Below are positions 8,678 to 19,121 of a stretch of DNA of 64,000 nt, piece by piece; position 1 is the stretch's first letter; each line of letters opens with the position of its first letter. The stretch comes from Nigrospora sphaerica (taxonomy: Eukaryota > Ascomycota > Sordariomycetes > Amphisphaeriales > Apiosporaceae), in the NCBI GenBank assembly GCA_018287875.1, contig JAGVVL010000022.1:1798001-1862000 (forward strand), given 5' to 3'. The translations under genes were made by a program, and so were the position numbers. A model generated the notes under the pieces. It ran no database searches and was not told where the DNA came from. It saw only the letters and a list, made by a program, of their open reading frames with translations.

Positions 8678-10039
8678 TCATAGCTTGGCCTCGTCCGCCT
8701 TCTCCTTCTTCCGCATCTTGTCGAACACCTCGGCCCGGTCCCGAACTTCAACCTCAAGAGCCGTGCCCTTGGCGAACCGGACCAGGACGACGCGGTCGAA
8801 GTCGCCGCCCCGCCCCGTGTCCTTCAGCTCGGGCCCGGGCTTGTCAAGGCTCAGCACGGCCCGTCCGTCGTCCAGCATGGCGGCCGTCGCCGGGCTGATG
8901 ACCTTGTCGGCCCAGGGGATGTCCGCCGTCTGGCTGCGGCCGGGGGCCCCCGGCGCCGTCGTGGGGACGCGGCCGAGGAAGTCCAACAGCGCCCTCCGCT
9001 GGGCTGCGTAATGCTCGCCGGCCGCCGCCGCCGCCGAGCCCGAGGGCGGCGGGCCGGTGCAGAAGTGCGAGACGAGCGTCAGCAGGAAGGCCTGCGGCGG
9101 GAAGAGAATGACGTCGCCACGGCGCTGGCGCTCGAGCCAGTGGGCGGCGTCGTCGAAGGCGGACGACAGGACCTCGGCGCCGTCGGGGGTGGGCACCAGG
9201 GCTTCGCGCTCGGCGGCGCGTACCGCGGGGTCCTCCTCGGCCGCCGCCGACAGGGGCAGCATGTAGAGGTACATTTGGGTGGTGAAGCGTTTAGGGGTGG
9301 CGGCCGGCGTAATCCAACGCGTGAAGGGGTGCAGACCGGCCGTATCGGCGACACCCCCCACGCCGTCCAGCCAGTCGGTGAAGGGGACCTCGTTGTTGTA
9401 GATGGCCTTACGCGCCGCGTCGCGCTCGGCCACTGGCAGATTGAGCAACCCTCCGTCGTTTCCACCTGTCTTGCTGCGCGCCAATAGGATCCCGCTCTCC
9501 TCAAACGTCTCCCGGATCGCTCCCAGCCTGTAGGCGGGGCCATCCTCGTGCCGCGTGACATCACCGGGCGGCGGCACCGGCCCGTCGTGGTTCTCGGACA
9601 GATTGCCGCCGGGAAAGACGTACGCCGACGCAAAGGACGAGGAAGTCTTCACCCGACGTAGAAGTAGGACCTGGTTCGATGGCGACAACAGGATAATGCT
9701 GGCGCTGGGCCGAGGTTCCATGGGTGCCTTCCGGTCCTTCGGCTTGGCCGCCGAGGAGTAATGCGAGGCATTGGTCATCCTGGCAGGAGGAGAAAGAAAG
9801 TATGCGGGAGCGACCAATGGCCGACTCTGGGTGATACTATGCAACGGTTGCGGACGACGGCCGGGCAGAGACCCTAGGCGTGACGACGACCTCGTTGAGA
9901 TTGACCGGTGCTGGCGCTGCTGGGATGTGACGTGAGCCAATGACGATGCAGTCGAAGAAGCGCGGCGGCCAGCGTGAGTGGCGTGAAGATTGCAGCGGTG
10001 CGGGAATGTTAGCGTGCGAGTAGAGAGGAAAAGAGACAT
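8678..10039 (-). CDS. NUDT19/PCD1-like Nudix hydrolase (acyl-CoA diphosphatase type), PTS1-bearing
   Basis: Single exon. The first ATG at 10037-10039 gives 453 aa; an internal ATG at 9776-9778 gives 366 aa, close to the usual family length. The Nudix fold is clear: a strand with ASIILLSPSNQVLLLRR, then FPGGN (about 143-146), then after a 30-residue insertion REТ-type helix residues RETFEESGIL (Arg176, Glu180, Glu181). The insertion inside the Nudix box is typical of the NUDT19/RP2 group, which cleaves CoA and acyl-CoA to 4'-phosphopantetheine products and 3',5'-ADP. The C-terminus is DEAKL, where AKL is a peroxisomal targeting signal. The first 100 residues are Arg/Ser/His-rich and non-acidic (MSLFLSTRTLTFPHRC start), like a mitochondrial presequence. 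Long and short forms could therefore go to mitochondria and peroxisomes. The dual location is inference; the motif assignment is solid. Confidence 0.88.
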   Translation of the reverse strand: MSLFLSTRTLTFPHRCNLHATHAGRRASSTASSLAHVTSQQRQHRSISTRSSSRLGSLPGRRPQPLHSITQSRPLVAPAYFLSPPARMTNASHYSSAAKPKDRKAPMEPRPSASIILLSPSNQVLLLRRVKTSSSFASAYVFPGGNLSENHDGPVPPPGDVTRHEDGPAYRLGAIRETFEESGILLARSKTGGNDGGLLNLPVAERDAARKAIYNNEVPFTDWLDGVGGVADTAGLHPFTRWITPAATPKRFTTQMYLYMLPLSAAAEEDPAVRAAEREALVPTPDGAEVLSSAFDDAAHWLERQRRGDVILFPPQAFLLTLVSHFCTGPPPSGSAAAAAGEHYAAQRRALLDFLGRVPTTAPGAPGRSQTADIPWADKVISPATAAMLDDGRAVLSLDKPGPELKDTGRGGDFDRVVLVRFAKGTALEVEVRDRAEVFDKMRKKEKADEAKL

Positions 10040-10564
10040 ATCCCGTCGGTTGCTGGCCCGAACTGCGGCCGGCAATAAATGGGCAGGTATACTTTGGATA
10101 GATGTCTTCGAGGGGCAGGCAGTACAAACGGGTCACTCCTTGATCCAACCTGGGCCGAGGTCCACGGAAAGTGGATTAGTGGAACTTGTGCCGCCGATCC
10201 CCACGTCCACCCGCTTATCCTTGGCGCTGAAATCCGGGGTATAGGATCGATGTCTGTTACCGGACCACCGCGAGATTGGAGTCCCCATCTGTCGAGTGGC
10301 GCTGAGAGTCGACCTCGTGGACGTGCAGCCGGTCTACTAGGATATGCATTGCAAAATAGACCCGGGCCTTTCCTGTAGTCTTCGCATTGGGCTGTTCGTA
10401 TCGTCGCGTCGTGTCTTTTTGCTCAAACTTCCCGTGAGCACCCTGCCACCGCCATCTCTCAACTCGCCACCTCCTTACCTAGAAGTTCCTTGAGTACGCA
10501 ATGAACCGATCTCATCATTTGCCTCCAATTTAAACTTGCCGGCCGCCTGAAAATAACCAAGTAA
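10040..10564. other. Intergenic region between Nudix gene and SLX4
   Basis: Promoter side of the Nudix gene and 3' side of SLX4, both on the minus strand. No coding resemblance is visible. A TATACTT-like stretch occurs near 10088 on the plus strand only. Confidence 0.5.
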
Positions 10565-13054
10565 TTAAAGTACTTTGCGTTCCTTGCCTTGCCTAGTAGC
10601 TCTCCATATACTGAGCACGCTCTTCGACTCGCACCACTGCTTCACCTTGTTAGGTGTGACCTCACCATCAAAACCCACCTTCGTCAACTCTCCCCCGTTG
10701 AGCCACTCCGTTAAGTCCTCGAGAATAACTGGATCGTACATCAATATTTTCTCATTCCATGAAGGCTTGGCCAGGTCGGTCGACCGTGGCGAAGTCGTGA
10801 TCGCTTTGGTGATGAGCGAGAATAGTTTCGCAACCTCGTCCGTCGGCGAAACGTTCAGCGACATATCCGCGTCGTCGGTAAGTGACAGATCCATTGGTGG
10901 GGGGGAGGAGAAGACAAGCTCCGGCGATGACGGCGATGACAATGACAGCGCATCGTCATCATCGGAATCGGGAATCTCGATGACGGTCGACTTGTTTTCC
11001 GCCTTCCCTCGCCGCCGTGGAGCAACCGGTTTCGCAGTGACCACGGGCTGTCTGTCAGCGACATCAGCGTCCTTCGATGTGCTTGCTGATGAGACAGACG
11101 CCTGCGTCGGTCTTCCTCGTGGTTTCTTAGGAGACGGGGCCGCTTCTGGAGCTGCTGTTGGCTGTGCTTTAGGTGACGCCACCGTCGAGTCTTTCTTGGG
11201 TCGACCCCGCGCTTTTTTCACGGGCTCTGGGGACATTGCGGCCTTGCTCTTTGCCGGTTTCTTCTTTGAGGCGGCACTGGCCTTGGCAGAGGACTCCGCA
11301 GTCGTGGAAAAGTTTCGCATCGTGGAGGGTGGATGATGCTCGTTGGCCTGGCGCTGTTCGAGAAGGGGGCGCGAAGCGGAACCCAGCGCTTGCACGGGCA
11401 AGGAAGACGCCAATGCTGTATGTCCAGTCGTCCCAGCCGCCCGGGAAGGGCCGAGGCAGAGGTCGTGGACATCGACAATATCCTCAATATCAACGAACAC
11501 ATCGACGTGGGGAGACGCCAACGATGCCTTCTCGGCAGATTGGCCGCGGGCTAATGCGAGCGGCGTTGTGGCATCAGCGAGGTCAACCATGTCCAGCTCC
11601 AGTAGGTCGCCATCTTTATCCCGGGCCCCAGCATGCCACAGACCCCTCTTTACCGTCGCCTTGTGGGTTGGCGAGCTCGCGAAAGGATCATCATCCGCCC
11701 GATTGGACGCTTGGATGGCCGCGTGCATCTCACGAAGGAACGTTGGCGACTCCTCCAGCATCAATTGGCTCGACGTACCAAACACAAAGTCCTGGTTCGA
11801 AGACTGCTTTATAGCGGTGTTTGGCGAGAGGAGGATGGGGTCCTCGAGGGTCCCCGCTTTCTTCTTTCTCGGCCTGGCGGCAGGCTTCTTTGCCTTTTCT
11901 TTCCCTTTCGCCTTCGACTTGTTGAAGTCCATGACCGCTGCCTGGTGCTCGACGAGGGCCTTCACGGCCCCATCGCTACCTTCGAAATAGTTAAGGAGCG
12001 AGTCCGTATTGCCAGGTGCCAGTAAATCCGGGTTGACTTGTTGATAAGGAGCCATTGCCAATTCAGTGAGAGTGCGAGTTTTCTTCTTAGCGGCTGCTGG
12101 CCTCGTAGGAGAAGCCTCCTGAAGTGGAAGCCCCTGCTCATCTGTTGCCGCCACTTCGATATGTTTCCGCTTCTTCAGAAGCTCAGCTAACGACTCCGTT
12201 GGGGGAGGCGGGGGTTGACCCGGCTCCGTTGGGTGGGCAAATTCCTGACATAGTTTCTGAAACACATCCTTAGACGTGATCGGATCGACGAAAGACGACG
12301 CGGGGTTTGCAATGTCAGGCCCGTCAACAGGCGCGCTGTCCGTCGGGGGAGTCCAGTCCTTTCGCCTGGCCATGGCAACCTCCCGAGGCGTCGAGTCCAC
12401 CGGCGTTGCGGGAGGAGCTACACTCGGAATGTCTACAGGTTTGTTTTCTGTGAGGCCGTTCGATTTCGCATTCGATTTCCCTTTTGACTTCTCCGCGGGA
12501 AAGTGACGTGATGCAGTTTCTGCTTTCTTCTTGGTCTTGCTGGGTACAGTGGGCTTTGTCACACGCCCGGGGGAAATAGTCGACTGAACGGGATCAGCCG
12601 ATGGCTGCGCAGACTTGTCTTGCAGTGGGGTCTGGGGTTTGGGTTTCTGCCACACTTTGTCCATGTCTTCGGACGGAGAAGAGGCGATTACGATGCACGC
12701 CTTTTGGCCTGCCGGGGGCTCTGGCGCGGTGATGGTTTTGGACTCTGCCTCGGGCTTGGCCCCAGTTTTTCTTCGAGGTTTCGGCGGCTTGGGAGGCGGC
12801 GCACGTGTGATTTCCTCGCTGTCGATGTCTATCTCAGGGGCCTGACGAAGAAGTTCTTTGGCCGAAGTGAAAGCGCTACACGCCGTTGCCGGGACGGGGA
12901 CTGCACGACTAACGCTGCGCAGGAGCGGTTGCCTAGGCGCTCTCTGGGCCAGTTCGCCCAGTGATGGAAGCTCAGGCGATGAAGAAATGACGGTGGCATT
13001 GGCGTATCTCTCCTTCCTTGCCGGCGACGACAAGAAAGCATTGGGAGATGACAT
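10565..13054 (-). CDS. SLX4: Structure-specific endonuclease subunit SLX4
   Basis: Single exon of 829 aa. The start is the first ATG (13052-13054; MSSPNAFLSSP). The frame is open upstream but without ATG. SLX4 is the scaffold that binds the SLX1 nuclease and cleaves branched DNA such as Holliday junctions and flaps in the nucleus. The C-terminal 65 residues (WNEKILMYDPVILEDLTEWL onward, ending in VKQWCESKSVLSIWRATRQG) match the conserved SLX1-binding/helix-turn-helix C-terminal domain of fungal SLX4. A central conserved block around NPDLLAPGNTDSLLNYFEGS precedes a Lys-rich linker and the SLX4-typical LEDPILLSPN. Two AT-hook-like RGRP cores (ARGRPKKD and PRGRPTQA) lie at about residues 610-640. 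The rest is low-complexity Pro/Ser/Lys sequence with many SP/SQ sites, as expected for a phosphorylated scaffold. Length fits fungal SLX4. Confidence 0.9.
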   Translation of the reverse strand: MSSPNAFLSSPARKERYANATVISSSPELPSLGELAQRAPRQPLLRSVSRAVPVPATACSAFTSAKELLRQAPEIDIDSEEITRAPPPKPPKPRRKTGAKPEAESKTITAPEPPAGQKACIVIASSPSEDMDKVWQKPKPQTPLQDKSAQPSADPVQSTISPGRVTKPTVPSKTKKKAETASRHFPAEKSKGKSNAKSNGLTENKPVDIPSVAPPATPVDSTPREVAMARRKDWTPPTDSAPVDGPDIANPASSFVDPITSKDVFQKLCQEFAHPTEPGQPPPPPTESLAELLKKRKHIEVAATDEQGLPLQEASPTRPAAAKKKTRTLTELAMAPYQQVNPDLLAPGNTDSLLNYFEGSDGAVKALVEHQAAVMDFNKSKAKGKEKAKKPAARPRKKKAGTLEDPILLSPNTAIKQSSNQDFVFGTSSQLMLEESPTFLREMHAAIQASNRADDDPFASSPTHKATVKRGLWHAGARDKDGDLLELDMVDLADATTPLALARGQSAEKASLASPHVDVFVDIEDIVDVHDLCLGPSRAAGTTGHTALASSLPVQALGSASRPLLEQRQANEHHPPSTMRNFSTTAESSAKASAASKKKPAKSKAAMSPEPVKKARGRPKKDSTVASPKAQPTAAPEAAPSPKKPRGRPTQASVSSASTSKDADVADRQPVVTAKPVAPRRRGKAENKSTVIEIPDSDDDDALSLSSPSSPELVFSSPPPMDLSLTDDADMSLNVSPTDEVAKLFSLITKAITTSPRSTDLAKPSWNEKILMYDPVILEDLTEWLNGGELTKVGFDGEVTPNKVKQWCESKSVLSIWRATRQGKERKVL

Positions 13055-13760
13055 CTTGCCAATGAAGTATCGGACGCGTTGGAACAGGAACGAGCCGTGG
13101 ATGCGACTGGCGCACTGGCGAAGGGGGTGGTGCTTTAAAGCGAGGTTGCAAACCGCCAGCCAACGGGCTGAAGCGCGTGACCGTGCCTGGGGACTGGGCC
13201 GGGGTAACACAAGGTGCCGGCTATGCATGAATTGCCATACTCCTAGTGCGATCTCAATCAACTGACGCGCTCATGGTATGTGGCCAAGGCAGCGGGGGCA
13301 AAGCAACATGGAAAGTCCGGTTTACAGATCAACGCAACCCACACGCGGGGCGTACGGAGTGGGAGGTTGTTGAAGCCCGGGCGACAATGGGCGGACCTGA
13401 CACGGTGGGTAACGGGGCATCGCTCCGTCCATAGATCTTCGCCACCAACCCGACGCGGTCTCACGTGTGGCCTGTGTACGGTTTAGCCACATTGCGTGCC
13501 CACTGTAAATTGTGGTTTTGTCACCAGCCACCGGTACGTACCGTTGATTTAGCGCTGCAGCGGCCGGCTGTCCCTCTCGGAATCAGCCCTTTCCCCACCA
13601 CCCGCCAAACTCGCCGAGCGACACAATTTGATTTTCGAATTTTACTCGAAACTCTCCCCCGCGACCGTCACCACCGAACCGCCAGCCGACTTCACCGCAC
13701 CACCTCGCGCAACACTCTCCCCAGGACATTTCCCCGTGCAAATTCACAACAGCCGTCAAA
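13055..13760. other. Divergent promoter region between SLX4 and eS21
   Basis: Shared upstream region of two genes that face away from each other. It holds a 12-bp palindrome CGGTACGTACCG near 13531. A C/A-rich leader (13575-13760) precedes the ribosomal protein start. No coding signal is seen. Confidence 0.6.
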
Positions 13761-14162
13761 ATGGAGAACGACAAGGGCCAGCTCGTCGACCTGTACGTCT
13801 GAGTACCGAACCTGGCCACCCGGTCGGCCAGCCTCGCGTGTGCGCCCCGGGGGTTGCATGCGGGTGCAGGGCCGGCCACGGAGCGGTGGATGGACTGGGA
13901 ACTCGGAATGCTAACCACATGGCGCTGCAGTTACGTCCCCCGCAAGTGCTCTGCCACCAACCGCCTGATCAAGGCCAAGGACCACGCCTCGGTCCAGATC
14001 TCGATCGCCAAGGTTGACGAGAACGGCCGTGCCATCACGGGCGAGAACCACGTCTACGCCCTCTGCGGCTTCGTGCGGGCGATGGGCGAGAGCGACGACG
14101 CCATGAACCGCCTCACCCAGCGCGACGGTCTCGTCAAGAACGTCTGGAGCGCCCAGCGATAG
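13761..14162 (+). CDS. RPS21: Small ribosomal subunit protein eS21
   Basis: Two exons, 13761-13792 and 13931-14162, coding for 87 aa, exactly the length of yeast Rps21. The short first exon encodes [11 protein letters not shown] and the intron of 138 nt splits a Leu codon (donor GTACGT, acceptor GCTGCAG). After splicing the sequence continues [11 protein letters not shown], the family signature, then AKDHASVQI and [11 protein letters not shown], all classical eS21 blocks. A very early intron is typical of fungal ribosomal protein genes. The protein sits on the 40S subunit and is needed for late 18S rRNA maturation. Start and end are certain. Confidence 0.97.
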
Positions 14163-15313
14163 GCGATGGACTTCTTGTTTCTGCGGTACGTCGGACCGTT
14201 GCCGCCCGCTCCCAACATGCCGGAGGCCTCGCCCCGCTCTCACGCGCGTTCGTTCTGACAGGCCTCGCGCGCACAGGTTTTAGGTTCGGTGTTGATTTGG
14301 CATTGGGACGGACGGAATGACACGACTGGACTGGAACATGGCTCTCATCTGCATTGATTCGCATCTAGCCCCCCGTCTAGAGAACGTCGCACCTGCATTC
14401 GGAACGGAAATAAAACTAAGACTTCCCTGACCAAAAAAAACCAATCCAAGTCAAAGAACACAACGACCAATGGGCGATGGCCGACCTATACTCGGATATC
14501 GGACGTGACCATGCGACGGCTGGCAAAGTCTCCTCATCCCACCTCGAGTGGCTCTATGGACGGGGATTCTGGGGCTACTTGGATAGCCTCCGCGCCGCAG
14601 AATGAACTTGGCCTTGAAAAAGCCGTAATGCTCGAGAGATACATTGCGGTACAGATACGGGTCACACATAACAACGGCTTCTTTTGGCCTCAGTACCAAA
14701 CTTCACCTCGCGGAGCTTGTGCAATCTTTCGGATACTTGTGGATACTGCCGCGTAGCAGCTTTCCATACGGGTCAGACCGTGAAAGAGCTATCAGCGAGC
14801 AATACTTTGGCAAGGCCCTCCCAGAATGATTCAACCCTGGGAACGGATGATCGAAGCATGCTCAGACTTCTCGTAGATGTACCGGTGCTCCGGATGACGC
14901 GAATGTCACGGATACTGCGGTCATCTATCAATTCCTTTGTAGCTGTTGGCTTGCGAGCTATGTGATTTGTAGTAGTAAGAAAGGGTTACGTACAATACAG
15001 CTTCCAATGTCGCGAGTGTTTCGTGACTCGGGGGCACGGAAGCGTAGTTTTGATTGGCCGCGCTGGACAAAAGCAGAACCTGCGACTAATCCTCTCCTGG
15101 TTAGCGCGCCAAGCCCCAGATCTCACAAAGAGACCCTTCTTCTAGATCTGATTCTGTAAGTCGATCTCAGGCACCCCATGACGCAGTCGACATCGCGCAA
15201 AACGACGCCCTGGGCGTCGCGGGGGCGCGTGGGGGAAAAGCTAAAGGCGGAGGAGGACTATTCATTACCGAGCTCATGTCCGAGACCGGCTGACCCCGTT
15301 CACTCCGTCATCC
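14163..15313. other. Intergenic region upstream of photolyase
   Basis: 3' end of eS21 and promoter of the photolyase. Composition becomes more AT-rich than the flanking genes around 14400-15000. No open frame resembles a protein family and no tRNA-like A/B box pair is visible. Confidence 0.6.
14409..14414 (+). terminator. Polyadenylation signal of the eS21 gene
   Basis: AATAAA hexamer 247 nt after the stop codon, followed by an A-rich stretch within 30 nt. Plausible cleavage/polyadenylation site. Confidence 0.5.
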
Positions 15314-17722
15314 ATGAACCGCGTTCTGGGCTGTAGCACATCGCGAGCGCGGCAGCCGCCACGACCAGTCCATCTTTCACGTCTCTGGGACACGCTCCAG
15401 CCGTTCCGTCCACATTACGGTCCCGGGCCTCCTGAGGCTATCGTCTACCAGCCCGCCCCAATCTTCGTGACCCCTTTTCGCCCGCTTACCAGCATGCCGC
15501 CCAAACGCAAGGCGCCGTCCACGCCCGCCGCCAGTGCCGCCGCCGGGGCCAAGAAGCCGAAGCGGGAAGCGAGTCCTCGCGGCGGCGGCGGCGGCGGCGA
15601 GGACGTGGGCCCGGACGGCGATCTGCGGGCGTCGCACCCGCTGGCACCCGTGGCCGAGGAGCACGGCATCGTGCTGCGGCAGTACTACCCGGCCGAGATG
15701 TCCAACGCGCGGGCGGCAGCGTACAACGCCGGGGTGCTGGCGCGGCCGGCCGAGGAGCTGGCGCGGGCGCTCGAGGAGACGGCGGCGGTGCGGCGGGCCG
15801 TGGACGGCGCCGGCGCCGCCGTCGTGCACTGGTTCAAGATGGACCTGCGGACGCGCGACAACCGCGGGCTCTGGCTGGCGAGCCAAAAGGCGCGCGCCGC
15901 CGGCGTGCCGCTCGTCGGCCTCTACGTGCTCAGCCCGCAGGACCTCGAGGCGCACCTGGCGGCGCCGGTGCGCGTCGACTTCGCTCTGCGCTCGCTGCGC
16001 GCCCTTCGCACCGACCTGGCCGCGCTCAACATCCCCCTCGTCGTCGAGACGGTGGCGGAGCGCCGCCGCGTGCCGGCCCGCATCGTCGAGCTGCTTGAGG
16101 GCTGGGGCGCGCGCCACCTCTTCGCCAATGCCGAGTACGAGGTCGACGAGCTGCGGCGCGACGCCCGGCTCGTTCGCCTCGCCGCCGCGCGCGGCCTCGC
16201 CGTCGACGTCGTCCACGACACGTGCGTGGTGCCGCCGGGGGCGCTCCGCACGGGCGCCGGCCGCCAGTACGCCGTCTACACGCCCTGGTTCCGCTCCTGG
16301 GTCGCGCACCTGCACGCGAACCCGGAGCTGCTGGAGCCCTTCGATCCGCCGCCGGCCAACTCGGCCGCCGCGCGCGCCCACGTCGAGCACCTCTTCGCCG
16401 TCGAGGACGGGGACGACGACGGCATCCCTGCCGCGCCCGCGGGCAAGCGGCTGACGGACGAGGAGGCGGTGCGCTACGGCGCCCTGTGGCCGGCGGGCGA
16501 GCGCGCCGCCCTCGACCGCCTCGCCAAGTTCGCCGAGGAGCGCATCAGCCGCTACCACGAGCACCGCAACTTCCCCGCCGAGGCCGGCACCTCGAGCCTC
16601 TCGGTCCACCTCGCCGCCGGCACGCTGAGCGCCCGTACTGCCGTCCGCTACGCCCGGGACCGGAACAAGACGACGAAGCTCGACGCCGGCATTGAGGGCA
16701 TCCGCGTGTGGATCAGCGAGCTGGCGTGGCGCGACTTTTACCGGCACGTCTTGGTGCACTGGCCGTACATTTGGTTCGTTCACTTCCTCCTGGCCTCCTT
16801 CCCTCCCTGCTGCCTCCTCCTTGCCCTGTCCTTCCCCTTCCCCCCCCCCCCCCCCCCCCGGGGACTTCACTCGGCATGTATAATGGACACCACGCGGCCC
16901 CCTAAACTAACCCGCTCCCCTGGCGCGGCGCGCGCACAGCATGAACAAGCCCTTCAAGCCCGAGTACTCCAACATCGCGTGGTCGTACGACGCCGCGCAC
17001 TTTGCGGCGTGGCAGGAGGGCCGGACGGGGTACCCGCTGGTGGACGCGGCGATGCGGCAGGTGCTGGCGACGGGCTGGATGCATAACCGGCTGCGCATGG
17101 TGTGCGCTTCCTTTCTCGTCAAGGACCTGCTGCTCGACTGGCGGCTGGGCGAGCGCTGGTTCATGGAGCACCTCGTCGACGGCGACTTTGCCTCCAACAG
17201 CGGCGGCTGGGGCTTCAGCGCGTAAGTCCCTCCTTTTTTCGTATTGCCTCCTCCCCTCCTGCCCCCTGTCATCTCTAGACACTGCTCTCCCCACCCCCCC
17301 TGCGCTACTCTTCCCATTTCTCCTGTTCGGGGAGTTAAAACAAAGCCCCTCAAACCTCCCCCTCCCCACGAACCCTCCCTGCGGCCCCCGAAGAAAGATG
17401 TTCCCTCACTGACGCCCCGCCCCCGTTTGTCGGGGGGGAACGCAGCTCCGTCGGCGTGGACCCGCAGCCCTACTTCCGCGTCTTCAACCCGGTGCTTCAG
17501 AGTGAGAAGTTCGACCCCGACGGCGCCTTCATCCGCAAGTGGCTGCCGGAGCTGCGCGCCGTGCCCGGCCGCGCCGTGCACGACCCCTACGGCCGCGGCG
17601 CCGCCCGCGCCGCCGCCGCCGCCGGCTACCCCCGCATGGTGGTCGACCACAAGGCGAGCCGCGACCGCACCCTCCGCGCCTACAAGGAGGGCCTCGGCCG
17701 CGCCGGCGCCGCCTCCGCCTGA
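15314..17722 (+). CDS. PHR1: Class I CPD photolyase (deoxyribodipyrimidine photo-lyase)
   Basis: Three exons: 15314-16773, 16940-17221 and 17446-17722, giving 672 aa. An alternative ATG at 15494 ([10 protein letters not shown]) gives 612 aa. It is a light-driven FAD enzyme that splits cyclobutane pyrimidine dimers. The N-terminal Rossmann antenna domain begins at about residue 165 ([14 protein letters not shown]). The FAD/DNA-binding domain shows YTPWFRSW, then [48 protein letters not shown] and [19 protein letters not shown]. After splicing it continues [21 protein letters not shown], the family hallmark. Both splice junctions are fixed by these motifs. The long start adds an Arg-rich, acid-free leader resembling a mitochondrial presequence. 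The short start opens with basic nuclear-signal-like PPKRK and KKPKRE. Codon third positions are almost all G or C. Confidence 0.95.
16840..16859 (+). repeat. Poly-C run in photolyase intron 1
   Basis: Twenty consecutive C within the first photolyase intron, 80 nt before its acceptor. Likely length-polymorphic and error-prone in sequencing; it does not affect the coding frame. Confidence 0.9.
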
Positions 17723-19121
17723 GGGGCCCCACCCGACGACCCGCCGGTGCCGAGGGCGGAGGCGGGGCAAGGGGCGTCGGCGGCAACCGCGGGACGCCCG
17801 CGCCCCGTGGCGAGGAAGAGGGGGGACGCCGGGGACTGCGAACGAAGTGCGCACCGCGGGACGTGGCTCGTCCGGCGGCGTACGCGTGCCGTGCCGGGAA
17901 AGGGGGACCGTCGGGGCTGTCCCTACGTCGGTTCGCACATCACGCCGTCGTCCTCGGTATCTTGTTGGCGGAGCAAGGACGTATCGAGGAACGATAGCGG
18001 ACACGCTCATATTTCAGAGGCAGTGACGCAAGTTACGTCAAGTAGGAAGTAGCCCGTATTGAATATATCATGCCGTTCCCGCGGCCGCCTTGGTTTCCAT
18101 TACTAGAACCACAGAGATTATGCACTCCTCAAACAGTCGCCAGTCGCCTACTTATATTCCATGATCCTGAGACGGGTCATGGTCAGACATAGAGCAAGCT
18201 TGCAAGGCAGTAATACCACAACGGCCCTTAGAAACTGGCATACGCAACTCGTTGATCACACGGCGCGTTTAGCAAATTTAGAGCAGTATGTCATGTCCAA
18301 ATCCATGTCCAATTAGATGCGCCCAGCATAAACATGTTTGCCGGCGGCTTTCTTTCTATCTTTAGAGGACCGCAAAAAAAGAACACCGGCAAGTAGGCTG
18401 GGAGGGGGGGTGAATTTTTTTTCTCTCGGTTTTGGTTGTGCCGTGGCGTCGTTACATCTATTTCCCCTGCCCCGGCCTGATTTTTTGGAAAAAAGTAAAA
18501 GAGACACCCGTTAATTTCCCTGCCGTCATCCGCCAGTCCTTTGTATACAACCGTGTCCATTCGGTCATTCCATTGACATATCAACGAAGAAAAGGAGGCG
18601 GAGGAAGAAGCAGGTCGCGCCGGAAGGGTGGAAAAAAGAGGAGCGGCCTCTGGTGGCTCTTCCCTTCCCGCAGAAACGTCTCCCTCCCCCCGCATATATA
18701 CCAAGTACCAACGCATACAGCGGAAACATCCAGCCTGCTTGCTCCCCGTCTACAGAACAGAACAATAAAAGACTTATCAACAATCAAAAGGAAGCCCTCC
18801 CCCTGCGGGGTCATCCGAGCCAGGGCATCGGCTTCTCGTGGACGAGGGGGAAGAATGAGAGACGATCGGCAACATTAACACTAAGCGTACATGTATGTAA
18901 TCGGCGAAGAGGGAGTGGGCGCAAGAACAGCCTGGCCGACGCCCCTCCCCCGAGAAAAGCGCGCCGGGCAGAAGCATCTGGTACGGGAGGGGTATCAAGA
19001 GCTCGGCGCGAGGAAACAACGCGCGAACGAGATGCGGAAATCAGAAAGCCGTGAGCATCGTAAGGGAGAGGGTAAGAGGTACGGCAGAAGAGGCGTCTTC
19101 CGCGAAAGAGGACTGGCCTCT
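17723..19121. other. Convergent intergenic region between photolyase and SPA2
   Basis: The two flanking genes end towards each other, so this holds two 3' ends. The first 280 bp are very GC-rich and the rest is mixed, with T-rich and A-rich stretches near 18410-18510. No supported gene is seen. Confidence 0.6.

Noticed and set aside
15377..16870. 497-codon minus-strand frame opposite the photolyase
   Set aside because: Antisense shadow of a GC3-extreme gene; the plus strand carries the full set of photolyase motifs.
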